A stretch of DNA of 64,000 nt from Rhodoblastus sphagnicola (GTDB lineage: Bacteria; Pseudomonadota; Alphaproteobacteria; Rhizobiales; Beijerinckiaceae), in contig NZ_NHSJ01000043.1 of assembly GCF_002937075.1 (NCBI RefSeq), forward strand, positions 62,001 to 126,000, read 5' to 3'. Shown here piece after piece: positions 19,033-28,287 of the stretch. The position numbers were made by a program, and so were the translations under genes. Each line of letters starts with the position of its first letter. The stretch's first letter is position 1. Below the pieces are notes generated by a model. It was not told the DNA's origin and searched no databases. It saw only the letters and a list, made by a program, of their open reading frames with translations.

Positions 19033-20331
19033 TCAGAAATTGACGAGATAGCGCTCGGTCTCCACGGGAGTCACCTGCGCTTCGACAAAATCGATTTCGC
19101 GCTCGGCTTGGCGCACCAGGATCGTCAACCTATCCTCGCCGATCACCCGCTTCAGGAACTCGGACCCCTTGGCGAGCGCCACCGCATGGCTCAAATCGCG
19201 CGGCAGCGCCGGCAGATCGGGACGTTCGTAGGCGTTGCCCTCCACCGGCGGGGTCGGTTCCAGCCGCTGTTCGATTCCGTCCAGGCCGGCGGCGATTTCG
19301 GTCGCCAACAGATAATAGGGGTTGGCGTCGGCGGCGCCGTCGCGCTTCTCGATGCGCACTTGATGGCTCTTGCCTTCGATGACGCGCAAAGCCGCCGTGC
19401 GGTTATCGACGCCCCAACTGACGTTGGTCGGGCAGAAGGTGGACGGGCGGCGGCGGCGGAAGGCGTTGGGCGTCGTCGAAGCGGCGAGCGAGGCCTCGGC
19501 GATGCGCTTTTCCAGCCCGGCGAGGAAATGACGGCCGGTTTTCGACAGCCGGCCGGAATCGGCGAACAGATTCTGGCCATTCTTCCACAGCGAATAATGG
19601 GTATGGAAGCCGCTGCCGGATTGATCGATGAAGGGCTTGGCCATGAAGGTGGCGAGAGACCCGTGGCGGGCGGCGATCTGTTTGATGGCGCTGCGAAACA
19701 GCACGACGCGGTCGGCGCTGGTCAGCGCGTCGGCATGGCGGATGTTAACCTCGACCTGGCCCGGCGCGTATTCGGGGTTGGACTGCTCGATGGGAATGCC
19801 GATCGCCTCCAGATGATTGCGGATCGGCCCGATGACCGGCTCGAGCTCGGCCGCGCGGTCGATGCCGTAAAGCGAGATGCCGTTGCCGCGCGGGCGCTTC
19901 GTCTCCGGATCGAGCAGATAGAATTCGAGTTCGGTTCCGACTTCGACAGTGATCCCGAGCGCGGCGGCGCGCTCGATCTGGGTCAACAGCGCGCCGCGCG
20001 GGTCGATCGGCACCGGGCCGTGGTCGAGCGCTTCGGCGCGCCCGAGCACGATCGCCACCCCCGGCTCCCACGGCGTCGCCGCCGGCGCGGCGAGCGGAAA
20101 CAGGTGCATGTCGACATAGCCGTTGGCGAGAGAACAATAGGGCGTGTCCCAGATGTCGCTGGTCATGTCCATGGCGAAGATGGCGGCGCAGATCGCATTG
20201 CCTTCTTCGCAGGTCGCGGCCCAGTTGCTGGCGGGGATGCGCTTGCCGCGCATCGCGCCGTTGACGTCGCCAACTCCGAGAACGACCGTATGCGTTCCCT
20301 CAGGAAGCGGAAAGACCGAAGAAGACATCAC
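19033..20331 (-). CDS. Glutamine synthetase family protein (gamma-glutamyl ligase type)
   Basis: A 432-residue protein of the glutamine synthetase superfamily. It has the Glu-rich metal motif GTELEFYLLD near residue 150, QSNPEYAPGQVEVNIRHADAL, the GSGFHTHYSLWKNGQNLF segment with the conserved His, NRTAALRVI in the ATP site and the IEKRDGAADANPYYLLA motif. It lacks the full GSGMHxHxS/adenylylation-loop pattern of assimilatory GlnA and is shorter, so it may glutamylate an amine (PuuA or glutamylpolyamine type) rather than ammonia. It stands alone between an IS66 relic and sulfatase fragments, which suggests acquisition by transfer. Substrate unknown. Confidence 0.8.
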   Translation of the reverse strand: MMSSSVFPLPEGTHTVVLGVGDVNGAMRGKRIPASNWAATCEEGNAICAAIFAMDMTSDIWDTPYCSLANGYVDMHLFPLAAPAATPWEPGVAIVLGRAEALDHGPVPIDPRGALLTQIERAAALGITVEVGTELEFYLLDPETKRPRGNGISLYGIDRAAELEPVIGPIRNHLEAIGIPIEQSNPEYAPGQVEVNIRHADALTSADRVVLFRSAIKQIAARHGSLATFMAKPFIDQSGSGFHTHYSLWKNGQNLFADSGRLSKTGRHFLAGLEKRIAEASLAASTTPNAFRRRRPSTFCPTNVSWGVDNRTAALRVIEGKSHQVRIEKRDGAADANPYYLLATEIAAGLDGIEQRLEPTPPVEGNAYERPDLPALPRDLSHAVALAKGSEFLKRVIGEDRLTILVRQAEREIDFVEAQVTPVETERYLVNF

Positions 20332-20458
20332 AAACCCCTTAGCGCGCTCTTTTGATAAAGGCGATAATAACTATCGACTATGCATGATAGGCCTGCTCTC
20401 GCAAGGTTGTCGAGCGGTCCGCGGGTTCTAGGCTTATCGGGAAGGCGCAGCGGGGACC

Positions 20459-20692
20459 TTGCTCCCGAGGCGGATAAACGTTTTCGAGATCACCCCGGAC
20501 GGCGAAATCGTCTGGGATTTTGCAAATCCCTATAAGACCAACGGCGAAAGCCACGGCCATCCCGTTCTGAATCCGCAGGTCTGTCGCGCCCAGGCGGTTT
20601 CCTATGAATGGGGGCCGGAGGGAACGCCCCATGCCGAGAAGGCGATCACGGCTCCCCTCCTGTCCCAATTCCGGAGTCCTGCGGCGAAATGA
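20459..20692 (+). pseudogene. Arylsulfotransferase-like C-terminal fragment
   Basis: A 77-codon frame with INVFEITPDGEIVWDFANPY near its start resembles the last propeller blade and tail of bacterial arylsulfotransferase (ASST/PF05935), followed by RAQAVSYEWGPEGTP. The rest of a roughly 500-residue protein is missing upstream and the apparent start is only a TTG, so this is read as a gene relic. The assignment rests on motif resemblance and should be confirmed by a profile search. Confidence 0.5.
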
Positions 20693-20847
20693 CCCAATAT
20701 ATTATGCCATCTTAACGGGCGGATTAATATTGTTATAGTTGCCCGATTGTTCATTCAGCGTCCACGGGACTCTGGAGGGTCCGTCTTTGAACCTTGCCTC
20801 GATCTGAAAAAGCTTCAACCTGTTCCTGGAGGTCAAATTCATGGCTC

Positions 20848-21080
20848 TCTCCCGACATGCCCAAGCCCCCTACGGCGCCGAAAAACGCGCCGAACGTCCT
20901 GCTGGTCCTCCTGGAGGACGTGGGCTTTGATGCGACATCGACCATGGGCGGTCCGGTTTCGCCCCCCCGCGCTGGAAAAACGCGCCAGCGGCGGCCTTCG
21001 CTACAACCCGTTCCATGTCAACGCGCTGTGCTCGCCGACGTGGTCATGTCGGCATCCTCACGATCGCGCTGGTTTCAATC
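20848..21080 (+). pseudogene. Arylsulfatase remnant with frameshift and lost catalytic motif
   Basis: One frame encodes [20 protein letters not shown] followed by STMGGPV, the N-terminal metal-binding start of sulfatases. After about position 20965 the match moves to the next frame: [19 protein letters not shown], where a working enzyme has a CSPTR formylglycine signature. Here Arg is replaced by Trp, and the frame then decays. About 80 residues of a roughly 550-residue enzyme remain. Together with the arylsulfotransferase fragment it marks a lost sulfate-ester locus. Confidence 0.7.
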
Positions 21081-21156
21081 GGCATGGAGCTGTTTTTGCG
21101 CGCGCTGCAAAAAGCAATCGTCCCCTGGCAGGGTCACGAATGGAGCGCGCGCTGCT

Positions 21157-22164
21157 CTAGCTCTTGAGCGCGCGGGCCAAATTCGCGAAATCCTCCGGCG
21201 GTTCGCTCTCGAACAGAAGCTCTTCGCCGGTGATCGGATGTTCGAAACCGAGCGCGCGCGCGTGCAGCGCTTGCCGGTCCAGGGTCGTCAGGGCGGCGCG
21301 CGCGGCCTCGGGCAATTGTGACGCCTTGGTCTTGAAGCCGGCGCCATAGGTCTTGTCGCCGAGCAGCGGATGGCCGATGTGGGCCATGTGAACGCGGATC
21401 TGATGGGTGCGGCCCGTCTCCAATTGGCAGGCGATCAGGCTGGCGATAGGCTTGCCGTCGCGGTCCTTGCTGAATGTTTCGATGACCCGCCAATGCGTTA
21501 TGGCTTCACGTCCGCGCGCCTCCGGGACAACGGCCATTTTCTCGCGCTGGATCGCGTGACGCCCAAGCGGCGCGTCAACAATTCCGCTCTGCCGATCGGG
21601 CGCGCCCCAAACCAGGGCCAGATATTCGCGGGTCAAGGAGAGACTGCGTCCATGGTCGGCAAAGAGTCGGGATAGCCGGTGATGCGCGGCATCGGTCTTG
21701 GCGACCACCAATAGTCCTGACGTGTCCTTGTCGAGTCGGTGCACGATGCCCGGCCTCTTGACGCCGCCAATGCCGGAAAGCGTATCGCCGCAATGCGCGA
21801 TCAGGGCATTGACCAGCGTCCCCGTCTCATTGCCGGCGCCTGGGTGAACGACAAGGCCCGCCGGCTTGTCGAGTACGACGATATGGTCGTCCTCGAAGAC
21901 GATGTTAAGCGCAATCGCCTCACCCAGCGGCTCCGCCGGCGTCGCATCCGGAACCTCGATGACAATGATTTGGCCGGCGCGAATTTTCAGTTTGGCCTGG
22001 GTCGCCTTGGCGCCGTCCACGGTCACACTGCCGCCATCGATGAGCGCTTGAATGCGGGTGCGCGAAAGGCTCTCGGCCTGCACCACGGCTTGGGCGCTCA
22101 GAAATTGGTCCAGGCGCTGCGTCGCCCCGGTCGCGTCGACTTCGATCTCGATCCTTGTTGTCAT
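21157..22164 (-). CDS. rluD: Ribosomal large subunit pseudouridine synthase, RluD type
   Basis: A 335-residue RsuA/RluA-family enzyme. An N-terminal S4 RNA-binding domain ([20 protein letters not shown]) precedes the catalytic domain with [13 protein letters not shown] and the active-site motif [16 protein letters not shown], whose Asp attacks uridine. C-terminal motifs include [19 protein letters not shown]. RluD makes pseudouridines in helix 69 of 23S rRNA. The start at 22164 ([10 protein letters not shown]) was chosen over an upstream ATG that would add 41 unrelated residues. Confidence 0.92.
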   Translation of the reverse strand: MTTRIEIEVDATGATQRLDQFLSAQAVVQAESLSRTRIQALIDGGSVTVDGAKATQAKLKIRAGQIIVIEVPDATPAEPLGEAIALNIVFEDDHIVVLDKPAGLVVHPGAGNETGTLVNALIAHCGDTLSGIGGVKRPGIVHRLDKDTSGLLVVAKTDAAHHRLSRLFADHGRSLSLTREYLALVWGAPDRQSGIVDAPLGRHAIQREKMAVVPEARGREAITHWRVIETFSKDRDGKPIASLIACQLETGRTHQIRVHMAHIGHPLLGDKTYGAGFKTKASQLPEAARAALTTLDRQALHARALGFEHPITGEELLFESEPPEDFANLARALKS

Positions 22165-22207
22165 GACATCGATAGAACGGTCCGCGAAAAGATTGTAAAG
22201 CCCACAT

Positions 22208-23419
22208 ATGAGAAAAACAGCTGTCGTCATCGGCGCCGGTCCCGCGGGACTGAGCGCCGCCGAATGCCTGGCCCAAGCCGGCGTCAAGACTCATGTCTAC
22301 GAGCGCATGTCGAGTCCGGCCCGAAAATTCCTCATGGCGGGGCGGGGTGGCCTGAACCTGACGCATTCGGAGGAGTTTTCCCGCTTCATCACCCGCTATG
22401 GCGACGCCGCGACGAAGATCGCGCCCTTTTTGCATGATTTCGGGCCTGAGCGCCTGCGCGAATGGTGCGCCGGCCTGGGGGAGGAAACGTTTGTTGGCTC
22501 CAGCGGAAGGGTTTTTCCCAAGAGCTTCAAGACCTCGCCCCTTCTGCGGGCGTGGTTGCGACGCCTTGCCGGCCTGGACGTCGAATTTCATCTTCGTCAC
22601 CGGTTTGATCATTTCGAGGACCAAAAGGCATGTTTCGAGGGGCCTGATGGCGTTCAGTTCGTGCAAGCCGACGTTTTCGTATTGGCGCTTGGCGGCGCCT
22701 CCTGGCCTCGGCTCGGCGCTGACGGCGGCTGGGTCGAACCGCTGAAGGCCATCGGCTTGAACGCGACGCCCTTGAGCCCCGCCAATTCAGGATTCGTGAT
22801 CGCGTGGTCCGACGAAATCACCAGCAGGTTCGCGGGCCAGCCGTTGAAAAACATCCGTCTGTCCCTGGGAGATCAAACCGCGCGAGGGGAATGCGTGGTG
22901 ACCCGTCGCGGGCTGGAAGGCGGCGTTGTCTATGGCTTTTCGCATCACATCGACAGCCTGCTGCGCGCCGGCGCAACGGCGGATGTCCGGCTTGACCTGC
23001 GGCCGGATCTCTCGCTTGAAGCGCTTGCAACCCGGCTGGCGCGCCCGCGCGGCAAGGCGAGCACGTCGAATTTTCTGCGCAAGGCGGCCCATCTCGAACC
23101 GGTCGCGATCGCGCTGCTTCGGGAATCCGGCCCGCCGCCGTCCGACGCGGTTGAACTCGCCATGCGCATCAAGTCGCTGCCTCTGGCGGTAAAGGGCGTT
23201 GCCGGCCTCGACCGCGCTATATCGACCGCAGGCGGCGTCATGTGGGACGCCCTCGACGACAGACTGATGGCCAAGGCCTTTCCGGGGCTGTTCGTCGCCG
23301 GCGAGATGATTGACTGGGAGGCGCCGACGGGCGGTTATCTTCTGACGGCCTGTTTCGCCACCGGCCGAGCGGCGGGCGCCGCCGCCGCGCAATGGCTTAA
23401 AGAGTCAGCGTCACGCTGA
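22208..23419 (+). CDS. FAD-dependent flavoprotein, HI0933/BaiN-like (TIGR03862 type)
   Basis: A 403-residue flavoprotein. The N-terminal dinucleotide site is AVVIGAGPAGLSAAECLA, followed by the family hallmark KFLMAGRGGLNLTHSE near residue 40. The C-terminal FAD motif is GLFVAGEMIDWEAPTGGY. The family includes oxidoreductases of unknown physiological substrate. It is divergent from rluD across 43 bases, and its 3' end overlaps the convergent xthA by 23 bases, an unusual tail-to-tail overlap. No metabolic role can be assigned. Confidence 0.85.
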   Translation: MRKTAVVIGAGPAGLSAAECLAQAGVKTHVYERMSSPARKFLMAGRGGLNLTHSEEFSRFITRYGDAATKIAPFLHDFGPERLREWCAGLGEETFVGSSGRVFPKSFKTSPLLRAWLRRLAGLDVEFHLRHRFDHFEDQKACFEGPDGVQFVQADVFVLALGGASWPRLGADGGWVEPLKAIGLNATPLSPANSGFVIAWSDEITSRFAGQPLKNIRLSLGDQTARGECVVTRRGLEGGVVYGFSHHIDSLLRAGATADVRLDLRPDLSLEALATRLARPRGKASTSNFLRKAAHLEPVAIALLRESGPPPSDAVELAMRIKSLPLAVKGVAGLDRAISTAGGVMWDALDDRLMAKAFPGLFVAGEMIDWEAPTGGYLLTACFATGRAAGAAAAQWLKESASR

Positions 23420-24203
23420 CCGGCGCGTGATCGGAAGGGCGCTCCCAACCGCGCGCTTCCTTGAAAATCTCCAGACTGGTGAGATTGTCGCCTAATCTGT
23501 TCGAGACCCAGACGTGATCGAGTCGCCGGCCCTTGTCGGCCTTGGCCCAATCCGGCGACCGATAACTCCACCACGTGTAAAGTTTTTCGGTCATCGGCGT
23601 GAAACGGCGCAGGGCGTCCACCCACGCGCCATCGTTCAGGATCGCCTTGAGCTTGTCGGTTTCGACAGGCGTGTGGCTGACGACGTTGAGCAGCGCCTTA
23701 TGGCTCCAGACGTCGTGCTCATGGGGCGCGACGTTGAAATCGCCAACCAGAATGGTGTCGGCCTTGGCCAAGGCGTCCGATTGAGTCCAGCCATGGAACT
23801 CATCGAGAAATGCGAGCTTGTGCGCGAATTTCACATTGACGGCCGGATCAGGCTCGTCGCCGCCTGCGGGAATGTAAAAATTGTGCAGATGAATTGATCG
23901 GTCGCCCACGGTGAACGCGGCGCCGATATGGCGCGCGTCGCCCTTGTCGCAAAAATCCCGACGGAGCGCCTCGCTCAGGGGGAGGCGCGATGCGATCGCG
24001 ACGCCGTGATAGCCCTTCTGGCCATTGACGAGAATATGCTCGTAGCCCGCTTGCCGCAGGGCGGAGAGCGGAAATTCACTGTCGCGACACTTGGTTTCCT
24101 GAAAGCAAATAATGTCAGGCGAATGTTTGGCGAGGAAATCGATAACCAAGCCGATGCGCAGTCGGATGGAATTTATGTTCCAGGTGGTGATCTTGACGTT
24201 CAC
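23397..24203 (-). CDS. xthA: Exodeoxyribonuclease III (AP endonuclease)
   Basis: A 268-residue member of the endonuclease/exonuclease/phosphatase family. Motifs are ITTWNINSIRLR at the start, IICFQETKC with the metal-binding Glu, the VGDFNVAPHEHD active-site segment, and RRLDHVWVS and PSDHAPVSV at the end. It cuts abasic sites and degrades 3' ends in base excision repair. The start was set at GTG (24201-24203), which gives the normal family N-terminus; an ATG 18 codons earlier is possible. It overlaps the convergent flavoprotein gene by 23 bases. Confidence 0.93.
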   Translation of the reverse strand: MNVKITTWNINSIRLRIGLVIDFLAKHSPDIICFQETKCRDSEFPLSALRQAGYEHILVNGQKGYHGVAIASRLPLSEALRRDFCDKGDARHIGAAFTVGDRSIHLHNFYIPAGGDEPDPAVNVKFAHKLAFLDEFHGWTQSDALAKADTILVGDFNVAPHEHDVWSHKALLNVVSHTPVETDKLKAILNDGAWVDALRRFTPMTEKLYTWWSYRSPDWAKADKGRRLDHVWVSNRLGDNLTSLEIFKEARGWERPSDHAPVSVTLTL

Positions 24204-24271
24204 ATAAAACTCCAGCCCTGGCGCTGGATGTCGCCACGCGAGACCGGCGCCGCTCATGATGTTGTTTGGGG

Positions 24272-24955
24272 TTATTCGGAAAAGAGGCCTTCGCTCGGGA
24301 TGTGAAACAGGCTCGGACTGGGTATGGTGGCGCGATCGATGTTGTGCAGGACCACGAGCGTTTCATATCCTTGCGGATCCTTGACAGCCCATTGCGTCAA
24401 GTTAAAATTCTTCATGTCGAAGGACAGGCGGATCGTTGAAGTGCCGCCAAAGGTCGTCGAGTCTTCAAGGCTGATGACGGTTTTGTCTTTCGTTAGCGCC
24501 ACGTCGGTAATCTTGACGTCTTTTTTCAGGCGCAGATCGTTCTTGAGCAAGAATTTCAACGGTGTCTGTTCGATGAAATAGAGTTCCTGCGTCTTGAGCT
24601 TGCGGTCGCGTATAGCGACCGATACGCCATCGGCGATGATCTCCATCGTCGCCGGTTGAGCATATTCAAACCGCATCCGTCCCGGCTTGACCACGTAAAG
24701 CTTGCCTTCGGCGCGGCGACCATCCTGGCCCGTCTGGACAAAGTCCGCCGTCATGACGCGTGAGGAATTGAAATAATCGTCGGCCATTTGAATGGCGACC
24801 TCGGGATCGCTGATCGCCGATATTTCCGGCTTGACGACTTTTACTTCCGGCTTGACGACTTTCTTCTCTACCGTCTTGCTGGCTTGCGCGAAAACCGGCT
24901 CCACGACCGGCGACAGCGCCAGGCCGCACAAGAGGATAGCCATGCTGAGTTTCAT
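24272..24955 (-). CDS. lolA: Outer-membrane lipoprotein carrier LolA family protein
   Basis: A 227-residue periplasmic protein starting MKLSMAILLCGLALSP (signal peptide). A short Lys/Val/Pro/Glu repeat (KVVKPE twice) precedes the LolA barrel, seen in FNSSRVMTADFVQTGQDG, GKLYVVKPGRMRFEY and MNLTQW-like strands near the end. LolA ferries lipoproteins from the inner-membrane LolCDE complex to the outer membrane. The order ftsK-lolA-xthA is conserved in alphaproteobacteria and supports the call. An ATG further upstream would put 15 residues before the signal peptide and was rejected. Confidence 0.88.
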   Translation of the reverse strand: MKLSMAILLCGLALSPVVEPVFAQASKTVEKKVVKPEVKVVKPEISAISDPEVAIQMADDYFNSSRVMTADFVQTGQDGRRAEGKLYVVKPGRMRFEYAQPATMEIIADGVSVAIRDRKLKTQELYFIEQTPLKFLLKNDLRLKKDVKITDVALTKDKTVISLEDSTTFGGTSTIRLSFDMKNFNLTQWAVKDPQGYETLVVLHNIDRATIPSPSLFHIPSEGLFSE

Positions 24956-25083
24956 GAAACGGACCTTCGACCCGAGGTGGCCGGCTGTGCAGAGGCTCAA
25001 GGCCTTGAAGGGTTATGGATCAAGGAGGCGCCACGACGCATGAGACCGGACTATAGAATTTTGTTTGTGGCGGCAATAGGACG

Positions 25084-27450
25084 CTATTCCACCTCGAACG
25101 CGCCGCGATCCACGCCGCCTCCGACGAGGATCTGGCGTTTTCCGGCGTGGTTGGCGGGGCCGACCACGCCTTCCTTCTCCATGCGCTCGACCAGCGAGGC
25201 CGCCTTGTTGTAGCCGACCGAAAGCCGGCGTTGCACATAGGAGGTCGAGCATTTCTTGTCGCGCAGCACCACCGCCACCGCGCGGTCGTAGAGATCGGCC
25301 CCCTCGTCGTCGCCCGTAGACAGCGACGCGGACTCGTCGTCCTCGCCATCGTCCTCGACCGTGACCGCGTCGAGATATTCCGGCTGCCCCTGCATCTTGA
25401 GATGCGCCACCACGCGCTCAACCTCGGTGTCCGAGACGAACGGACCATGCACGCGCACGATGCGGCCGCCGCCGGCCATGTAGAGCATGTCGCCCTGGCC
25501 CAGCAGTTGCTCCGCGCCCATCTCGCCCAATATGGTGCGGCTGTCGATCTTGGACGTCACCTGGAACGAGATGCGGGTGGGGAAATTCGCCTTGATCGTG
25601 CCGGTGATGACATCGACCGAGGGGCGCTGCGTCGCCATGATCAGGTGGATGCCGGCCGCGCGCGCCATTTGCGCCAGACGCTGGATCGCGCCTTCGATCT
25701 CCTTGCCGGCCACCATCATCAGGTCGGCCATTTCATCGACGATCACCACGATATAGGGCAGCGTCGACAGGTCCATCTGCTCCTGTTCGTAAACCGCTTC
25801 CCCGGTTTCGCGGTCAAAACCGGTTTGCACCGTGCGGGTGATGACCTCGCCCTTCGCCGCGGCTTCAGTGACGCGGGCGTTAAACCCGTCGATGTTGCGC
25901 ACGCCGAGCTTGGACATTTTCTTGTAGCGGTCCTCCATCTCGCGCACCGCCCATTTGAGCGCCACCACGGCCTTTTTCGGGTCGGTGACGACGGGGGTGA
26001 GCAGATGGGGGATGCCGTCGTAAACCGACAGCTCCAGCATTTTGGGATCGACCATGATCAGGCGGCAGTCCTGCGGTTTCAGCTTGTAGAGCAGGCTGAG
26101 GATCATGGTGTTGATGGCGACCGACTTGCCCGAACCGGTGGTGCCGGCGACGAGCAGATGGGGCATTTTGGCGAGATCGACGATGACGGGCTCGCCGCCG
26201 ATGGTTTTGCCGAGCGCGATGGCGAGGCGGTGCTTTGAATCGGTGAAATCGGCGGAGGCGATGAGTTCGCGCAGGTAGACGGTCTCGCGGCGGGGATTGG
26301 GCAGTTCGATGCCGATGGCGTTGCGGCCGGGCACCACGGCGACGCGGGCGGAGACCGCCGACATCGAGCGGGCGATGTCGTCGGCCAGCCCGATCACCCG
26401 CGAGGACTTGATCCCCGGCGCAGGCTCGAATTCGTAAAGCGTCACAACAGGGCCGGGGTGGACGCTGACGATATCGCCCTTGACGGAAAAATCCTCGAGC
26501 ACGCTTTCGAGCAGGACCGCGCTTTGTTCCAGGCTTTCCTGAGGAACGGATCGCGGTCCGGCTTTGGGAAGATTCAACAATTCGGTTTCGGGAAGGCCAA
26601 AGGGATCGTTTGCAAGCCGAGACTTTGAATGAACCTGCTGGCGCCAGGGGGCGGCGGCGTTTCGCGCCGTCGCGGACTCTCCTGCATTGGCGCCGCGGCC
26701 TTTGGCCACCTCCTGTTGATCGGCGTCAAACCCCGGCTCGTCGCGAGGCGCAGCGGCGGAGGGGGCGGTCGAACGCGCGCGGTTCAAAGGGAGAAATCGT
26801 GTCAACCGATCGAACCACCGCCGCGTGGCCCGGTCCTTTTTCGCTTGGAAGCCGAGGCGCGCCTCGTCGCGCGTTTTCAGTTTGTCGGATTGCGGGAGAT
26901 TGCCGAAGCCGGCGGCAAGGGACAAGGAAAAGATCGCCGCGACCGAGAGCACGAAGCTGGTCAGCACCAGGCCCGCGTCGGAAAAATAGAGACGGGGCAG
27001 CGAAAGAACCGAATCGCCGATCACGCCGCCCATTCCGGTCGGCAGAGGCCAACGCTCCGTGTTGGGCAGGAGGGACGCGAGCGCCGCCGACGAGATGATG
27101 CCGAGCAGCCAATAACCGGACCGCAGCCGGCTCTGGCGGGCGGGTTGGTGAACGGCGACCCGCCAGCCGAAAAACCCGAGCGGCGCGAGCAAGGCGATGG
27201 AACTCACGCCGATGAGTTGCATGACGAGGTCGGCGACGATGGCGCCGTTGACGCCGAGCAGATTGCGCACGGGCGCGTCGGTGGCGTGGTTCAGGCTGGG
27301 GTCGTTGATGGACCAGGTCGCCAGGGACGCGCCCAGCGCCAAGGTTGCGGCTATGATCGCAAGGCCGACAAGCTCCTGAAGCCGACGCTGCATGAACAGC
27401 CGCGCGGTTTCGGGCATGAAATCTCCGAAGGGGAAGGTTGTCGTGCGCAT
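25084..27450 (-). CDS. ftsK: DNA translocase FtsK
   Basis: A 788-residue septal DNA pump. Four membrane helices occupy about residues 25-185, then a low-complexity linker, then the motor: Walker A VAGTTGSGKSVAINTM, Walker B IVVIVDEMADLMMV and the TQRPSVDVITGTIKANFP segment. The last 65 residues form the winged-helix gamma domain (DRAVAVVLRDKKCSTSYVQR) that reads KOPS. FtsK clears chromosomes from the septum and activates XerCD at dif. The start may instead be the ATG 11 codons later. A perfect TTAA-N7-TTAAC box lies about 60 bases upstream. Confidence 0.95.
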   Translation of the reverse strand: MRTTTFPFGDFMPETARLFMQRRLQELVGLAIIAATLALGASLATWSINDPSLNHATDAPVRNLLGVNGAIVADLVMQLIGVSSIALLAPLGFFGWRVAVHQPARQSRLRSGYWLLGIISSAALASLLPNTERWPLPTGMGGVIGDSVLSLPRLYFSDAGLVLTSFVLSVAAIFSLSLAAGFGNLPQSDKLKTRDEARLGFQAKKDRATRRWFDRLTRFLPLNRARSTAPSAAAPRDEPGFDADQQEVAKGRGANAGESATARNAAAPWRQQVHSKSRLANDPFGLPETELLNLPKAGPRSVPQESLEQSAVLLESVLEDFSVKGDIVSVHPGPVVTLYEFEPAPGIKSSRVIGLADDIARSMSAVSARVAVVPGRNAIGIELPNPRRETVYLRELIASADFTDSKHRLAIALGKTIGGEPVIVDLAKMPHLLVAGTTGSGKSVAINTMILSLLYKLKPQDCRLIMVDPKMLELSVYDGIPHLLTPVVTDPKKAVVALKWAVREMEDRYKKMSKLGVRNIDGFNARVTEAAAKGEVITRTVQTGFDRETGEAVYEQEQMDLSTLPYIVVIVDEMADLMMVAGKEIEGAIQRLAQMARAAGIHLIMATQRPSVDVITGTIKANFPTRISFQVTSKIDSRTILGEMGAEQLLGQGDMLYMAGGGRIVRVHGPFVSDTEVERVVAHLKMQGQPEYLDAVTVEDDGEDDESASLSTGDDEGADLYDRAVAVVLRDKKCSTSYVQRRLSVGYNKAASLVERMEKEGVVGPANHAGKRQILVGGGVDRGAFEVE

Positions 27451-27506
27451 GAGCCCTGGGTCTGTCCTCGCGCATTTAGGGAGGTGTTCAGCATAACGTC
27501 GCCGGG

Positions 27507-27522
27507 TTAACCGACGCTTAAC
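27507..27522. promoter_or_regulatory. CtrA-type box upstream of ftsK
   Basis: TTAA at 27507-27510, a seven-base spacer CCGACGC, and TTAAC at 27518-27522 match the alphaproteobacterial CtrA consensus TTAA-N7-TTAAC exactly. It lies 57 bases before the ftsK start codon. CtrA binding itself is inferred. Confidence 0.6.
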
Positions 27523-27539
27523 CTTCTGACGGTCGGGCC

Positions 27540-27575
27540 AGACATAAAAAAAGCGGCTCGAAAGCCGCTTTTTAT
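27540..27575 (-). terminator. Rho-independent terminator of carD
   Basis: AAAAAGCGGCT and AGCCGCTTTTT form a long perfect stem around a CGAA loop (about 27547-27573), with further A residues on the left giving a U-tract in leftward transcripts. It lies about 25 bases beyond the carD stop codon and could act in both directions. Confidence 0.85.
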
Positions 27576-27597
27576 CCGTGATATGGCCGGAATGCGC

Positions 27598-28287
27598 TCA
27601 GGCGGCTTCTTCGACATCGGCGTCGTCGGCGGGTTCTTCGGTCTTGGCCGTGCGACGCGGGCTCTTCTGCAACTGACCCTCTATGACCTTCAGCGCTTCG
27701 CTGTCCGTCAACTTCTGCACGACCGCGATCTCGCGCGCCATGCGATCGAGGGCGGCCTCATAAAGCTGCCGTTCGGAATACGACTGTTCGGGCTGAACTT
27801 CCGACCGATAGAGATCACGCACCACTTCCGCGATGGAGACGAGATCGCCAGAGTTGATCTTGGCCTCGTATTCCTGCGCGCGGCGCGACCACATGGTGCG
27901 CTTGACGCGCGCGCGGCCCGTCAGCGTGTCCAAGGCTTTCTTGACGACATCGGCTTCGGCGAGCTTGCGCATGCCGACCGACGCGACCTTCGGCGTGGGA
28001 ACCTTGAGCGTCATTTTGTCCTTGGCGAAGGAAATGACGTAGAGTTCAAGCTTGAAACCGGCGACTTCCTGCTCTTCGATCGCGGTGATCTGGCCGACGC
28101 CATGAGCTGGATATACGATGAATTCACTGGCTCTGAAGCTCGCCTTCGTCGATCCTCCCTTGGCAGGTTTGATGGGGGCTTGAGGCTTGTTTTGATCGTT
28201 GGAACGAGGAGCGGTCGTCGCGGCGTTCGCCGACAAGGAGAGTTTTTTTTGCGTCACCTTGAACCATTCGCTAAGGTTTGAGTTCAA
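27598..28287 (-). CDS. carD: CarD/CdnL family transcriptional regulator
   Basis: A 229-residue protein. Residues about 50-115 are the CarD RNA-polymerase interaction domain (FIVYPAHGVGQITAIEEQEV), and the rest is the helical DNA-contacting domain (VKRTMWSRRAQEYEAKINSG). It has a Lys/Ser-rich N-terminal extension of about 48 residues and an acidic tail. CarD/CdnL stabilises RNA polymerase open complexes, notably at rRNA promoters. The gene sits upstream of ftsK and downstream of fdxA, all leftward; carD-fdxA neighbourhood is common in Rhizobiales. It has its own strong terminator. Confidence 0.92.
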   Translation of the reverse strand: MNSNLSEWFKVTQKKLSLSANAATTAPRSNDQNKPQAPIKPAKGGSTKASFRASEFIVYPAHGVGQITAIEEQEVAGFKLELYVISFAKDKMTLKVPTPKVASVGMRKLAEADVVKKALDTLTGRARVKRTMWSRRAQEYEAKINSGDLVSIAEVVRDLYRSEVQPEQSYSERQLYEAALDRMAREIAVVQKLTDSEALKVIEGQLQKSPRRTAKTEEPADDADVEEAA

